Positions 26,343-35,092 of a stretch of 47,104 bases of DNA are shown piece by piece. The notes under the pieces were generated by a model. That model saw nothing but the letters and a program-made list of their open reading frames with translations. It made no database searches and was not told the DNA's origin. The DNA comes from Rhodanobacter thiooxydans LCS2 (GTDB lineage Bacteria > Pseudomonadota > Gammaproteobacteria > Xanthomonadales > Rhodanobacteraceae): the NCBI RefSeq assembly GCF_000264375.1, contig NZ_AJXW01000048.1, forward strand, positions 1-47,104, written 5' to 3'. A program made the translations under genes and the position numbers. Each line of letters opens with the position of its first letter. Positions within the stretch are counted from its first letter, which is position 1.

Positions 26343-26861
26343 ATGCGCGACGACGACGATTTCGAGGACGATCACGACTTCGACGAGGACGACTCGGTCG
26401 AGGCGAAGGTGTGGCAGTTGCTGCTGCTGATCAACCCCGGCGACGAGGAGACGGCGCTGCAGCAGTTCGGCGAATACCGCGAGGCGTTCGCCGAAGACGG
26501 CGACGCCGAGCCGGTGGCGCTGATCGCGCGGGTGATCGACTGGCGCTCGGGCTTCATGGTCGCCGAGGATGACCTGCGTTCGCTGGTACAGGCGCTGGAC
26601 GAACTGGCCGCGCGCTGGAACCTGTCGATCGACTGGGGCGGCGATCCGGACGACGACGACTATTTCGACGATGCCGATGCCGGCAGCCTGCTCGGCATCG
26701 CCTACGATCGGCTGGCCGAATCCGGCTATACCTTGTGGACGTGGGAAACCGACGACGATTCATACGCCGGCTGGATCACCCTGACCCGCGACAGCGAGCC
26801 GATGCGCGAACTGGCTGCCGCGTTGCACATCAACCTGCGTCCCGGCAGCGATTTCGGCTGA
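26343..26861 (+). CDS. Acidic hypothetical protein (DUF6630-like)
   Basis: 172 aa. Very acidic (runs of Asp and Glu at 1-17 and around 100-110). Contains IDWRSGFMVAEDDLRSLVQALDELAARWNLSIDWGG and YTLWTWETDDDSYAGWITLTRD, which recall the DUF6630 group found in proteobacteria; assignment from memory, moderate. No membrane segment or signal. One-base gap after YciI gives a tight operon. Function unknown. Confidence 0.7.
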   Translation: MRDDDDFEDDHDFDEDDSVEAKVWQLLLLINPGDEETALQQFGEYREAFAEDGDAEPVALIARVIDWRSGFMVAEDDLRSLVQALDELAARWNLSIDWGGDPDDDDYFDDADAGSLLGIAYDRLAESGYTLWTWETDDDSYAGWITLTRDSEPMRELAAALHINLRPGSDFG

Positions 26862-26961
26862 GAGGCTTTGAATTTTTCGGCCGCATGGGCGAGTCCGGCC
26901 ATGCGCCGAGGCCCGATTCTTCACGAACTCCGGGCGACGGAACAGAGGGAACGGAACGAGC

Positions 26962-27678
26962 ATGTTGCAACTGATCGGTTTCGACGGCGACGACACGCTG
27001 TGGCACAGCGAGGGCTACTACCGCGCGGCCGGCGAGGCGTTCGCCGCGATCATGGGGCGCTACGTGGACCTGGGCGACCAGCACGTGCACGACAGCATGC
27101 TGGCCACCGAGCAGCGCAACCTCAAGCTGTTCGGCTACGGTGCGAAGGGCATGGCGCTGTCGATGGTGGAGACCGCAATCGCGGTCAGCGATGGTCGCAT
27201 CTCGGCGGCCGACATCCATCGCCTGGTCGAGCTGGGCAAGACGGTGCTGCAGCATCCGGTGGACCTGCTGCCGGGCATCCGCGAAGCGGTCGAGGCGGTG
27301 GCGGGGAAGTACGAGGTGGTGCTGATCACCAAGGGCGACCTGTTCCACCAGGAGAAGAAGGTGGCCGAGTCCGGGCTGGCCGACCTGTTCCGCCGCATCG
27401 AGATCGTCTCGGAAAAGAACGCCGCCACCTACCGCCGCGTGCTGGGCGAATTTGCACTGCAGCCAGAACAGTTCGCCATGGTCGGCAACTCGCTGCGCTC
27501 GGACATCGAGCCGGTGCTGCGCCTGGGCGGCTGGGGCGTGCACCTACCCTACCACGTGACCTGGGCGCACGAGCTGGAGAACGGCCTGGCCGCCGACGAG
27601 CCGCGCATGCTCACGGTGGACGCGCCGGCAGCGATCCCGGCGGCGGTGGAACGCTTGCAGGAGTTTGCCGCGGCGTAG
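26962..27678 (+). CDS. HAD superfamily hydrolase
   Basis: 238 aa. HAD hydrolase, cytoplasmic. Motif I is FDGDDTLW (nucleophile D8, acid D10). Motif II is VVLITKGD, motif III is the conserved Lys in VSEKNAATYRRVL, and motif IV is FAMVGNSLRSDIEPVL. The cap (residues about 18-95) is helical (AAGEAFAAIMGRYVDLG, AKGMALSMVETAIAVSDG), type C1. Many relatives act on sugar phosphates or phosphoglycolate; no substrate can be assigned. CATG start follows ACGGAACGAG. Confidence 0.88.
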   Translation: MLQLIGFDGDDTLWHSEGYYRAAGEAFAAIMGRYVDLGDQHVHDSMLATEQRNLKLFGYGAKGMALSMVETAIAVSDGRISAADIHRLVELGKTVLQHPVDLLPGIREAVEAVAGKYEVVLITKGDLFHQEKKVAESGLADLFRRIEIVSEKNAATYRRVLGEFALQPEQFAMVGNSLRSDIEPVLRLGGWGVHLPYHVTWAHELENGLAADEPRMLTVDAPAAIPAAVERLQEFAAA

Positions 27679-27722
27679 GGCGGGCACTGCCCGCCGCTCG
27701 CCATCACAAGCAGGCCCAGCGC

Positions 27723-27977
27723 TTAATCGTCGAAGCCCGTGTAATCCTCGGGGAAGATCGGCGTGCCGTCCGCTTCCAGCCCCTGCATGTCGGCCAGCGC
27801 CTTGGCAGCAGCGGCCTCGGCAAGGTCCTTGTCGCGGAAGCTGCGGTTCTCGCAGATCGCGTAGTACACCGGAAAACCGTGGCGGCGCGGGGTGATCGCC
27901 AGCCATGCTGCGTAGCGCGAGCCCTCCAGCGTGGCGCCGGAGCGGGCAAGGTAGTCGTTGAACTCGCGCTCGGCCAT
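27723..27977 (-). CDS. Small hypothetical protein
   Basis: 84 aa. Contains RYAAWLAITPRRHGFPVYYAICENRSFRDKDLAEAAAAKALADMQG and an acidic tail. No family recognised; regular codon use supports coding. The start is divergent from the PIN-domain gene, with 68 bases between the two starts. It does not look like a DNA-binding antitoxin. Confidence 0.6.
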   Translation of the reverse strand: MAEREFNDYLARSGATLEGSRYAAWLAITPRRHGFPVYYAICENRSFRDKDLAEAAAAKALADMQGLEADGTPIFPEDYTGFDD

Positions 27978-28045
27978 CGGCGGCGGCTCCGGCTGGGGTG
28001 GGGCGTGCAGTGTATCGCGTGGCCCGCTTGCCTCATCATGGCGCG

Positions 28046-28504
28046 ATGAACGCAGACGAGCCGCCCGTGCCACGCATCGTGCTGGACACCAACGTGTGCC
28101 TGGACCTGTTCGTGTTCCACGACGCGCAGTCCGCCGCGCTGCACGTGGCGATGCAGCGCGGCACGATCGAGGCGGTGACGCGAGCGGACTGCCGCGACGA
28201 GTGGCGGCGCGTGCTGCACTACCCGCAGTTGCCGGTCACCGACGCCACCCGGCCGGCGATCGAGGCGGCGTTCGATGCGCTGGTGCGCTGCCTGCCCGAC
28301 GAGCTGGCCATGGCGCCGACCGCGCTGCCGCTGCCGTGTTGCGCCGATCCGGACGACCAGAAATTCCTGGAACTGGCGCAGGCTGCGGGCGCGCGCTGGC
28401 TGATCAGCAAGGACAACGAACTGCTGAAGCTGGCTCCGCGCTGCGCCCGCGACGCGCTGTTCTGGATCGGCCTGCCGCAGGCGTGGCCGCCGTACGAGCG
28501 TTGA
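28046..28504 (+). CDS. PIN-domain protein (putative ribonuclease)
   Basis: 152 aa. PIN_3-type fold. Acidic active-site residues: IVLDTNVCLDLF (D near 12), the conserved Asp/Glu in TRADCRDEWRRVL, and CADPDDQKFLELAQAAGARWLISKDNELLKL with the final acidic pair. PIN proteins cut RNA and are often toxins of toxin-antitoxin pairs. No antitoxin gene is adjacent: the flanks are a divergent small gene and a Cys-rich protein, so it may be a solitary nuclease. Start at 28046 avoids an unlikely longer N-terminus. Confidence 0.85.
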   Translation: MNADEPPVPRIVLDTNVCLDLFVFHDAQSAALHVAMQRGTIEAVTRADCRDEWRRVLHYPQLPVTDATRPAIEAAFDALVRCLPDELAMAPTALPLPCCADPDDQKFLELAQAAGARWLISKDNELLKLAPRCARDALFWIGLPQAWPPYER

Positions 28505-28567
28505 GCGTCGCAGCGTCGCCGGTACGGTGCCGTGGTGTACTCGCAGACCCGCTTGCCGAGATGCGCC

Positions 28568-28756
28568 ATGCTCACCCCGCACACTATCGACTGCCCCTAC
28601 TGCGGCGAACCGATCGAGATCCTGGTCGATGCCTCGATCCCCAGCCAGCAGTACATCGAGGACTGCCAGGTCTGCTGCCGGCCGATCACGCTCAGCGTGG
28701 AGATCGACGCGGATGGCGAACCGCGGGTGCGCGCCAGCGGCGAGGACGAAACCTGA
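28568..28756 (+). CDS. CPXCG motif cysteine-rich protein
   Basis: 62 aa. Contains TIDCPYCGEPIEIL and DCQVCCRPITLSVE, the paired zinc knuckles of the CPXCG family (small zinc-ribbon proteins of proteobacteria). Probably binds one Zn; cellular role unknown. Starts ATG 28568; an earlier GTG at 28532 is in frame but adds only non-family residues. It follows the PIN gene by 63 bases. Confidence 0.87.
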   Translation: MLTPHTIDCPYCGEPIEILVDASIPSQQYIEDCQVCCRPITLSVEIDADGEPRVRASGEDET

Positions 28757-28801
28757 ATTGGGGGCACCCCGCACCGCGGGCGGGGAAGTCAACGCCATGC
28801 G

Positions 28802-28920
28802 CCTCCCCCTGCAAGGCAGGGGGAGGTTGGCGACCGCAGGGAGTCCTTAGGGGGTGCTCCACGCGGGCGAAAAAGGGCAAGAGCACCCCACCCGACCCTT
28901 CCCTGCGTTGCAGGGGAGGG
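28802..28920. repeat. Cluster of three inverted repeats
   Basis: Three stems lie between the convergent CPXCG and pncA genes: CCTCCCCCTG/CAGGGGGAGG (28802-28826), GGGGTGCTC/GAGCACCCC (28851-28889) and CCCTTCCCTG/CAGGGGAGGG (28896-28920, one G-U). The first and third are related in inverted orientation, as in REP pairs (BIME-like). They may end transcripts from both sides. Confidence 0.7.
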
Positions 28921-28935
28921 AGCCGTGCCTCGCCG

Positions 28936-29586
28936 TCAACCGGCGAACGTCGTTGATTCCACGATGCCGATACCCTGCGCCTGCAGCGCGGCGCGGGTGG
29001 CCTCGTCGCTGGCCGGCGTCACCGGGCGGCTGAGGTCCCATAGCACGCTGGCGCGGAAGCCCAGTGCCTGCGCGTCCTGCGCGGTCCATAGCACGCATAC
29101 GTCGCGCGCCAGTCCACACACGACCACCTCGTCCACGCCGCGCTCGCGCAGCCAGCCGGCCAGGCCGGTGCTGGGGCGCGTGCCGTGCGGGCCGTGGTTC
29201 TCGCGGAAGCCGCTGTAGGAATCCACGGCGCCGTCGCTGCCTTTGCGGATCACCGCGTTCAGCGCCGACCAGTCCACACCCGGATGCAATGCGGCGCCGG
29301 GCGTCCCCTGCACGCAATGCTCCGGCCACAGTGTCTGCGGCTGGCCGTACAGCGCGATCTGCTCGAACGGCGCGTGGCCCGGGTGCGAGCTGGCGAATGA
29401 GACGTGTCCTCGCGGGTGCCAGTCCTGGGTCGCCACCACGTGACGGAAGCGGCGCGCGCGCAGCAGTGCGTCGAGGCCTGGCACGATCGCGTCGCCCTCG
29501 TGGCAGGCCAGCGTGCCGCCGGGCATGAAGTCTGGCTGCACGTCGACCACGATCAGCGCGGCATGGGATAAGAGGGGCTGGCTCAT
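28936..29586 (-). CDS. pncA: Nicotinamidase
   Basis: 216 aa. Hydrolyses nicotinamide to nicotinate for NAD recycling; also activates pyrazinamide in some bacteria. Catalytic triad: D15 (IVVDVQPDF), the Lys of VIRKGSDG and the Cys of LARDVCVLWTA. Metal ligands are in TQDWHPRGHVSF (Asp, two His). The LWPEHCVQGTPGA block is also family-typical. Cytoplasmic; single gene, divergent from a small membrane protein gene. Confidence 0.94.
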   Translation of the reverse strand: MSQPLLSHAALIVVDVQPDFMPGGTLACHEGDAIVPGLDALLRARRFRHVVATQDWHPRGHVSFASSHPGHAPFEQIALYGQPQTLWPEHCVQGTPGAALHPGVDWSALNAVIRKGSDGAVDSYSGFRENHGPHGTRPSTGLAGWLRERGVDEVVVCGLARDVCVLWTAQDAQALGFRASVLWDLSRPVTPASDEATRAALQAQGIGIVESTTFAG

Positions 29587-29693
29587 GGCGTGGGAGGCGC
29601 AGGGAGGGTCCGACCAGTCTAGCGCGCGTACCGCGATGCGCCGGCATGACCCATAATGCGCGCTGCAGCGGCAATACGAATCAGGGGCAGGTG

Positions 29694-30080
29694 ATGCAGT
29701 ACGACCAGTCGTGGATGGGTTACGGGATCGTCGGCGGGCTCCAGGCCGGCCTGATCTCGGCGGCGGCGGGACTGCTGCTGTTTTTCGTGTTCCACTGGCT
29801 CGGCCGGCGCAACGGCTGGGGCTGGGGCCAGAAGATCGGCTGGTCGTTCCTGCTGGCGACCGCGCTGACCGCCAGTGGCGATCTGTGGAACCTGTTCTAT
29901 TTCAATTACGGCCGGTTGCAGTCGCTGCAGCTGCTGAAAGTGAAGCTGGCCGGAGTGCATGACCCGGATCACATGGGCCTGCGCGCGCTGTGCGAATTGC
30001 TCGGCGTGGCGCTCGGCATCTACGTCGGCTGGGTAGTCGCCAGCGGCGACTGGCGTCGCCGCTTCGGCGGGCGCAGGTAG
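29694..30080 (+). CDS. Small membrane protein, unknown
   Basis: 128 aa. About three helices (residues 10-35, 45-60, 98-115) with GWGWGQKIGWSFLL and NYGRLQSLQLLKVKLAGVHDPDHMG between. CAGGGGCAGGTG precedes the ATG at 29694; a longer start at 29646 is less likely. No family recognised. Its end faces the broken esterase gene. Confidence 0.7.
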   Translation: MQYDQSWMGYGIVGGLQAGLISAAAGLLLFFVFHWLGRRNGWGWGQKIGWSFLLATALTASGDLWNLFYFNYGRLQSLQLLKVKLAGVHDPDHMGLRALCELLGVALGIYVGWVVASGDWRRRFGGRR

Positions 30081-30087
30081 CGGTTCC

Positions 30088-30870
30088 TCAGCGCGCCGGC
30101 AGGCGGTGCGCGAACATCCACGGCCACAGCGACGCGGTGGCGTAGGCCTGCGGCCAGGAGACGTGGCCGACGCCCGGAAATTCGGTGTGGCGCACCTCGC
30201 TGCCGCGCGCCTGCAACGCGGCGTACATGCGGCGCGATTCCGCCGGCGGCACCACGTCGTCATCGGCGCCGTTGAAGATCCACGTCGGCAGCGCGCCGAT
30301 ATGTGCGGCGACCCAGGCGTAGCGGTCGCCGACGTCGGCGGGAATGCCCTCCACCTGCAGCTCGAGGCTGTCGTTCGGGTGACGGATGCCGCCGCAGATG
30401 ATCGCGGCGGCGGCGAACGTGCCGGGGTGATCCAGCGCGATCTGTCAGGAACCGTAGCCGCCCATCGACAGGCCGGTGAGGTAAAGCCGCCGGCGGTCGC
30501 CGTGCCATTCGCCGATGCTGTCGTCGAGCGCCTTGAGCGCCATCGCCTCGATCGCACCGTTCCATTGGCTGCCGTCAGGCGCCTGCGGGATCACCACCAC
30601 GGCCGGGAAATCCGCGCCGTGCTGCGCCAGCCAGCGCGGCAGGCCCTGGCCAAGCTGGGCGCGGTTGTCGCTGCCGCGCTCGCCGCTGCCGTGCAGGGAC
30701 AGCACTACCGGCCAGTCGCGTTTGGCCGTCCAGCCGTCCGGCACGAACACCTGGTAGCGGTAGCTGGCACCGTGTAGCTGCAGCAAGCGTTCCACGAAGC
30801 GCGGCGCCTCGCCGGCACGAGCGGCCACGCTGGTGGCCAGCAGGCAGAGCAACAGGACGAGTCGGCGCAC
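30088..30870 (-). pseudogene. Esterase (PHB-depolymerase-like) broken by one stop codon
   Basis: Reads as one 260-codon gene with a single TGA at 30445-30447 where relatives usually have Trp. The first part has a signal peptide (AARA), VVLSLHGSGERGSDN (oxyanion loop) and LTGLSMGGYGS (nucleophile Ser just before the stop). The second part, in the same frame, has WIFNGADDDVVPP (catalytic Asp) and EFPGVGHVSWPQ (catalytic His). The protein made would lack Asp and His and be inactive unless the stop is read through or is a sequencing error. It is the last gene of a minus-strand run after cls, 8 bases away. Confidence 0.88.
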
Positions 30871-30878
30871 GGGTGTTC

Positions 30879-32273
30879 CTACAGCAGGGGGTCGAACAAG
30901 CGTGCCACATGCATGGCCACCCGGCGCAGATAGGGCGCCTCGCGGTATTCGCGCTCGTCGATGGCTTTGGCGCGGGCGAAGTCGGCGTTGAACATCGCCG
31001 CCACCTCGGCGGTGAAGGCATGGTCCACTGCCAGCGCGGCGACCTCGAAGTTGAGCCGGAACGAGCGGCTGTCCAGGTTCAGGCTGCCGATCGCGGCGGT
31101 GTCGCGGTCGATCAGCAGTGCCTTCTGGTGCAGGAAGCCGGGCTGGTAGCGGAACACGCGGATGCCGGCGCGCACGGCGGCGTAGGCGTGCAGGGTGGAG
31201 GCGAGGAATACGGTGCGGTGGTCCGGGCGCGAGGGGATCAGCACGCGCACGTCGACCCCGCGCAGCACCGCCAGCTGCAGCGCGGCGCGCACCGCATTGT
31301 CAGGCACGAAGTATGGCGTGCTCAGCCACACGCGCTGGCGCGCTGCGTTGATCGCGGCAGCAAAGAACAGCGAGCCGGTCTCCTGCGGATCGGCCGGGCC
31401 GCAGGCCACCACCAGTGCGCTGGCATGGCCGTCGGCGGGCGGCACCGGGCACAGCGGCAGCGCCGTGCCGGTGATCCATTGCCAGTCGTCGGCGAACAGC
31501 TGCTGCAGGTCGGCCACCGCCGGTCCGGCCAGTTCCAGCTGGGTGTCGCGCCACGGCGCCAGCGGCGGCTTCAGGCCCAGGTATTCGTCGCCCGCGTTGA
31601 GCCCGCCGACGAAGCCGCGCGTGCCGTCCACCACCAGGATCTTGCGGTGGTTGCGGAAGTTCAGCTGGAAGCGGTTGCGCCAGCGGCGGGTGGCGAAGCG
31701 GTGGATCGCCACGCCGCCGGTGCGCAGGGTCTCGACGTAGTGCTGCGGCAGCGCGTGGCTGCCGATGCCGTCGAACAGCACGCACACGCGCACGCCGGCG
31801 GCGGCGCGTTCCAGCAACACCTGCTGCAGGCGCCGGCCGAGCGCGTCGTCGTGGATGATGAAGAACTGCACCAGCAGGCTGTGCCGGGCGTCGGCCATCG
31901 CGCCGAGCATGGCCTCGAACGCGGCCGCGCCGTCGATCAGCAGGCGCAGGCGGTGGCCGCTGCGGAACGGCCTTCGCTGCAGCGCGCTGATCGCGGCGTA
32001 GCGCTCGCAGCCCGGGTCGACCGGCGCCGCGGCGTCGGCCGTGGTGGACAGCGCGGGCGCCGCCGGCGCGCGGTGTCCGGCGTGGTAGCCGAGGAAGCGG
32101 CTGGAGCCCAGGTACAGGTAGGGCAGCAGGGTCACGTAGGGCAGCAGCAGCAGGCCGAGCGTCCAGCCAACCGCGCCCTGCGGCGTGCGCATGTGCATCA
32201 CCGCATGCATCGCCGCGAACAGGCCCAGCAGGTGCGCCGTAGCGATGCCGGCGGTGAGCAGGCTGGCGGTCAT
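30879..32273 (-). CDS. cls: Cardiolipin synthase
   Basis: 464 aa. Two N-terminal membrane helices (about 5-25 and 33-55), then two phospholipase D domains with HKD motifs: NHRKILVVDGTRGFVGG near 206 and HQKALLIDRDTAAIGSLNLDSRS near 397. It joins two phosphatidylglycerol molecules to cardiolipin at the inner membrane. An ATG at 32312 is also in frame; 32273 starts at the first membrane helix. In a run with cysteine dioxygenase, FAD protein and the broken esterase. Confidence 0.92.
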   Translation of the reverse strand: MTASLLTAGIATAHLLGLFAAMHAVMHMRTPQGAVGWTLGLLLLPYVTLLPYLYLGSSRFLGYHAGHRAPAAPALSTTADAAAPVDPGCERYAAISALQRRPFRSGHRLRLLIDGAAAFEAMLGAMADARHSLLVQFFIIHDDALGRRLQQVLLERAAAGVRVCVLFDGIGSHALPQHYVETLRTGGVAIHRFATRRWRNRFQLNFRNHRKILVVDGTRGFVGGLNAGDEYLGLKPPLAPWRDTQLELAGPAVADLQQLFADDWQWITGTALPLCPVPPADGHASALVVACGPADPQETGSLFFAAAINAARQRVWLSTPYFVPDNAVRAALQLAVLRGVDVRVLIPSRPDHRTVFLASTLHAYAAVRAGIRVFRYQPGFLHQKALLIDRDTAAIGSLNLDSRSFRLNFEVAALAVDHAFTAEVAAMFNADFARAKAIDEREYREAPYLRRVAMHVARLFDPLL

Positions 32274-32333
32274 CGCGGGCGCCGCGGGCCGCTCGATGGC
32301 AACGCCGGGCATGTGGAGATCATGAACAGTCGC

Positions 32334-33701
32334 TCAGCCGCCGAGCAGCTGGTCGGCGAGGTGGCGCGCCTGCTGGCGGATTTCCGGCATCGCGGTGGAT
32401 TCCCACAAGGTGCCGCGCAGCAGGCTGCCGATGGCGAACAGGTTCGGCCAGTAGCGCTCGCCATCGCACAGGTGGCCGTCGCTGTCGGCCTGCACGCCGA
32501 GGCCGAGCGGGTCGGGTGCGATGTGCGCGTTGGTGAGCAGCTGGCTGAGCAGCTGGTGGTTGCAGCGGCGCAGGTCGGTCTCCAGGCCCACGGTCTGGAT
32601 CACCAGGTCGGCGTCCAGCGTGCGGGTTGCGCCGGCGTGGCCCACGGTCAGCTGCAGCGCATCGCCGGCGAGCTCCACCGCGTGCACGCGTCCGCACTGG
32701 CGCTGCAGCCGGCCGTCGCGTTCGAGCGCAGCGATCGCCTCGCATACCTGCGGCGGCATGCGGTGGCGCACGCGCTCCCATGCCCAGCGCGCGTGGCGCA
32801 TGAAGCGCGCGCGCTGCTCCGGCGACAGCTCGGCCCACAGTGCCGGCAGGTGCGGGCGCAGACTGTCGACGACGGCGCGCCACTCGGTGCCTTCCTGCGC
32901 GATCGCCTCGCGCAGCAGGCGCATCCAGCGGCGGATCTCCGGCGCGTCGCGCATCGCCTCGACCAGCTCGGCGCCGTCGCCGCTGGGGGCGGCGGCTGCG
33001 GGCAGGTGCGCCTCCGGCAAGCTGCCGTGGCGGGAGATCGCGACGAACTCGGCCTGCGGCCACTGCACGGACAGTTCCAGCAGCACGTCGACCGCGGTCA
33101 GCCCCAGGCCGATCAGCACCACCTTGCGCGGCGGCGGTTGCAGCTCGGCGGCACCGGCCAGTAGCGGCCACGGGTCGACCACGTAGCGGCCGCTGGCGAG
33201 CGCGGCAGCGCCGACCCCGGGGAGCGGCTGCGGCGGCAGCGCGCCCAGCGCCAGCACGGCGGCGTCGGCCTGATGGCTTTCTTCGCCGTGGATCACGGTG
33301 ACGCCATCACGCTCGGGCACCAGCGCATCGACCGCAAACGGGATGATGTTGATGTGGTGCCCGCGCGTCTTGCCATGCTGCAGCGCGCGCGCCACCTCTG
33401 ACTCGAGGTAGTCGCCATAGCGGCGGCGCGGCAGGAAGTCGGTGCCGGCGACGGCGGGGTCGTCGCGCTGCACGAAATCCAGGAAGCCGCGCGGCCTGCC
33501 GGCGAACATGCTCATCGAAGCCGCGCGCACGTTCAGCAGATGGCGCTCCGACATGGTGCCGTAGGCCACCCCGCGTGCCGGCGCGCCGTCGCCGGTGAAC
33601 CAGTCCAGCTGCAGCGGCTGCGCCGACGCGCGCTCCAGCAGCTCGCTGAGCAGCGTGGCGGCCGCGGCGCCGCCGCCGATGATGGCGACCCGTCGAAACA
33701 T
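32334..33701 (-). CDS. FAD/NAD(P)-binding oxidoreductase-like protein
   Basis: 455 aa. N-terminal FAD dinucleotide-binding loop VAIIGGGAAAATLLSELLE (residues 5-23), then GVAYGTMSERHLLNVRA and RRRYGDYLE, typical of the FAD-NAD(P)-binding protein family (HI0933-like/PF13454). A second nucleotide site KVVLIGLGLTAVDVLLEL lies near 195. Substrate unknown. The gene is 30 bases downstream of cysteine dioxygenase, so they are likely co-transcribed; a sulfur- or iron-related oxidation role is inference. Confidence 0.85.
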   Translation of the reverse strand: MFRRVAIIGGGAAAATLLSELLERASAQPLQLDWFTGDGAPARGVAYGTMSERHLLNVRAASMSMFAGRPRGFLDFVQRDDPAVAGTDFLPRRRYGDYLESEVARALQHGKTRGHHINIIPFAVDALVPERDGVTVIHGEESHQADAAVLALGALPPQPLPGVGAAALASGRYVVDPWPLLAGAAELQPPPRKVVLIGLGLTAVDVLLELSVQWPQAEFVAISRHGSLPEAHLPAAAAPSGDGAELVEAMRDAPEIRRWMRLLREAIAQEGTEWRAVVDSLRPHLPALWAELSPEQRARFMRHARWAWERVRHRMPPQVCEAIAALERDGRLQRQCGRVHAVELAGDALQLTVGHAGATRTLDADLVIQTVGLETDLRRCNHQLLSQLLTNAHIAPDPLGLGVQADSDGHLCDGERYWPNLFAIGSLLRGTLWESTAMPEIRQQARHLADQLLGG

Positions 33702-33731
33702 GGACTCCCCCGTGCGTGCGGTGGCGGGCGG

Positions 33732-34307
33732 TCAGCCGGACAGGCGGCCGGCGATGGCGCTGCGTCGCGGCGGCACCATCCAGCGGCTGGCAGGTTCGGC
33801 CCGCGCGCCGATGACGTGCCCGGCCAGCTCGCCGCCGTAGACGTGCAGCGAAAGCGCGGTGTCGTGCCGCGACAGGTTGCGGCAGCGGTAGGCCTGCGCG
33901 CGGTCGCTCTCGAACAAGAAACCGTCGCCCGGGCCGAGCCAATGGCGGCCATGCAGGCTCAGTTCGCCGGAATCGGCGCGGTCGTACGACTGCACCTCGA
34001 GCGCGCCCACCAGGGACATTTCCAGACCCCACAGGCCGCTGTGGTCGTGCACCGGCGTGGCGTGGTTCGGCGGCCAGGCCAGCACCAGCACGCTGACCGG
34101 CGGCTTGTTGCGCTCGGCCAGCTGCCAGCGTTCGAAACCGTGCCGGCGCTGCCGCAGGTCGGCCAGCCGGCCGGCCAGCGCCGAGGCATCCTGGTGCACC
34201 ACGCGACCCAGTTCGCGCGCCATGGTGGCGAGATCGGGGTGTTCGACGGCGGTGTGCTCGAGCGCGATCGCGCGCAGGATCTTCAGGAGATGCTGGTACT
34301 TGCCCAT
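33732..34307 (-). CDS. Cysteine dioxygenase family cupin
   Basis: 191 aa. Cupin with iron-binding motif TPVHDHSGLWGLEMSLVGALEV (two His near 84-86) and LSLHVYGG (third His near 152). Oxidises cysteine to cysteine sulfinate with O2 in the cytoplasm; 3-mercaptopropionate is an alternative substrate in bacterial members. First gene of the minus-strand run. It lies 137 bases past the end of the TonB gene. Confidence 0.9.
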   Translation of the reverse strand: MGKYQHLLKILRAIALEHTAVEHPDLATMARELGRVVHQDASALAGRLADLRQRRHGFERWQLAERNKPPVSVLVLAWPPNHATPVHDHSGLWGLEMSLVGALEVQSYDRADSGELSLHGRHWLGPGDGFLFESDRAQAYRCRNLSRHDTALSLHVYGGELAGHVIGARAEPASRWMVPPRRSAIAGRLSG

Positions 34308-34444
34308 GCGTGGAACCTGGCAGGGTGAACAATCGCCAGTGGAGCATGCATATCGTTAAAGGTGCGTAAGCCAATAGTGTTTCGGCGGCACCGGCGCGCG
34401 GCGCCCGGACGGCGCTCGCCGGCCGGGCGCCTGCAGCGAAAGTG

Positions 34445-35092
34445 CTAGTCGCGCAGGTCGAATGTCACCGGCACCCGCGCCCATGCGCGCACCGGCTGCC
34501 CATCCACCATCGCCGGCTGGAATTGCCAGCCGGCCAGCACCTGTTCGGCAGCGCTGCGGTCCAGCAGCAGGTAGCCGCTGCCGTGCTCCACCGACACCTG
34601 CACCGGCTTGCCGGTTTCATCCACCAGCACGCGCAGCAGCACCGTGCCGTGCATGCGCTGCTGCAGGGCGCGGGTGGGGAAATGCAGCGGGGCCGAGCGA
34701 TAGGCCAGGCTGGCCTCGACTGGCGCCGCCGCTGTCGGGCCGGGCGTGGCTGCGGTCGGCAGCAGGCTCGGGGCCGCCGACGGCGCGGCGACGTTGCCTT
34801 CGGCGGGGGGCGCAGCGATCGGCGGACTACTTGGCCGCGGGTGCGCAACGGGCGCAGCGGGCGGATGCGGCAGGGGTTTCATCGTGATCGGCGGCAGAGG
34901 CAGGGGCGGCTTCGGTTCGTCCAGACGGAGCGTGGGTATCGGGTTGATCTGCTCGATCGCGTGGAAGAACGCCGGGGCGCTCGGCCGCGAGGCGATCACG
35001 ATCACGGCCAGGTTGAGTGCGATCGCCGCGCTGATGGCGGCGATGCGGTCGGGGTGGGGACGATGAGCTACGGCCAGGCTTGCGGACGACAT
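34445..35092 (-). CDS. TonB family energy transducer
   Basis: 215 aa. One N-terminal membrane helix (residues about 18-35), a Pro/Ala-rich periplasmic spacer (about 60-125) and a C-terminal TonB domain (130-215) with FPTRALQQRMHGTVLLRVLVDETGKPVQV and GWQFQPAMVDGQPVRAWARVPVTF. Passes proton-motive energy to outer membrane receptors. It is read away from the adjacent siderophore receptor; the interval between contains a Fur box, so it is likely iron-regulated and dedicated to that receptor. No ExbB or ExbD here. Confidence 0.9.
   Translation of the reverse strand: MSSASLAVAHRPHPDRIAAISAAIALNLAVIVIASRPSAPAFFHAIEQINPIPTLRLDEPKPPLPLPPITMKPLPHPPAAPVAHPRPSSPPIAAPPAEGNVAAPSAAPSLLPTAATPGPTAAAPVEASLAYRSAPLHFPTRALQQRMHGTVLLRVLVDETGKPVQVSVEHGSGYLLLDRSAAEQVLAGWQFQPAMVDGQPVRAWARVPVTFDLRD

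Noticed and set aside
30445..30447. In-frame TGA as selenocysteine
   Set aside because: Relatives have Trp here, no SECIS-like hairpin follows, and the position is not catalytic.
30873..33164. 763-codon plus-strand open frame
   Set aside because: It is a GC shadow of cls and the FAD protein genes on the minus strand, with low complexity and no ribosome site.
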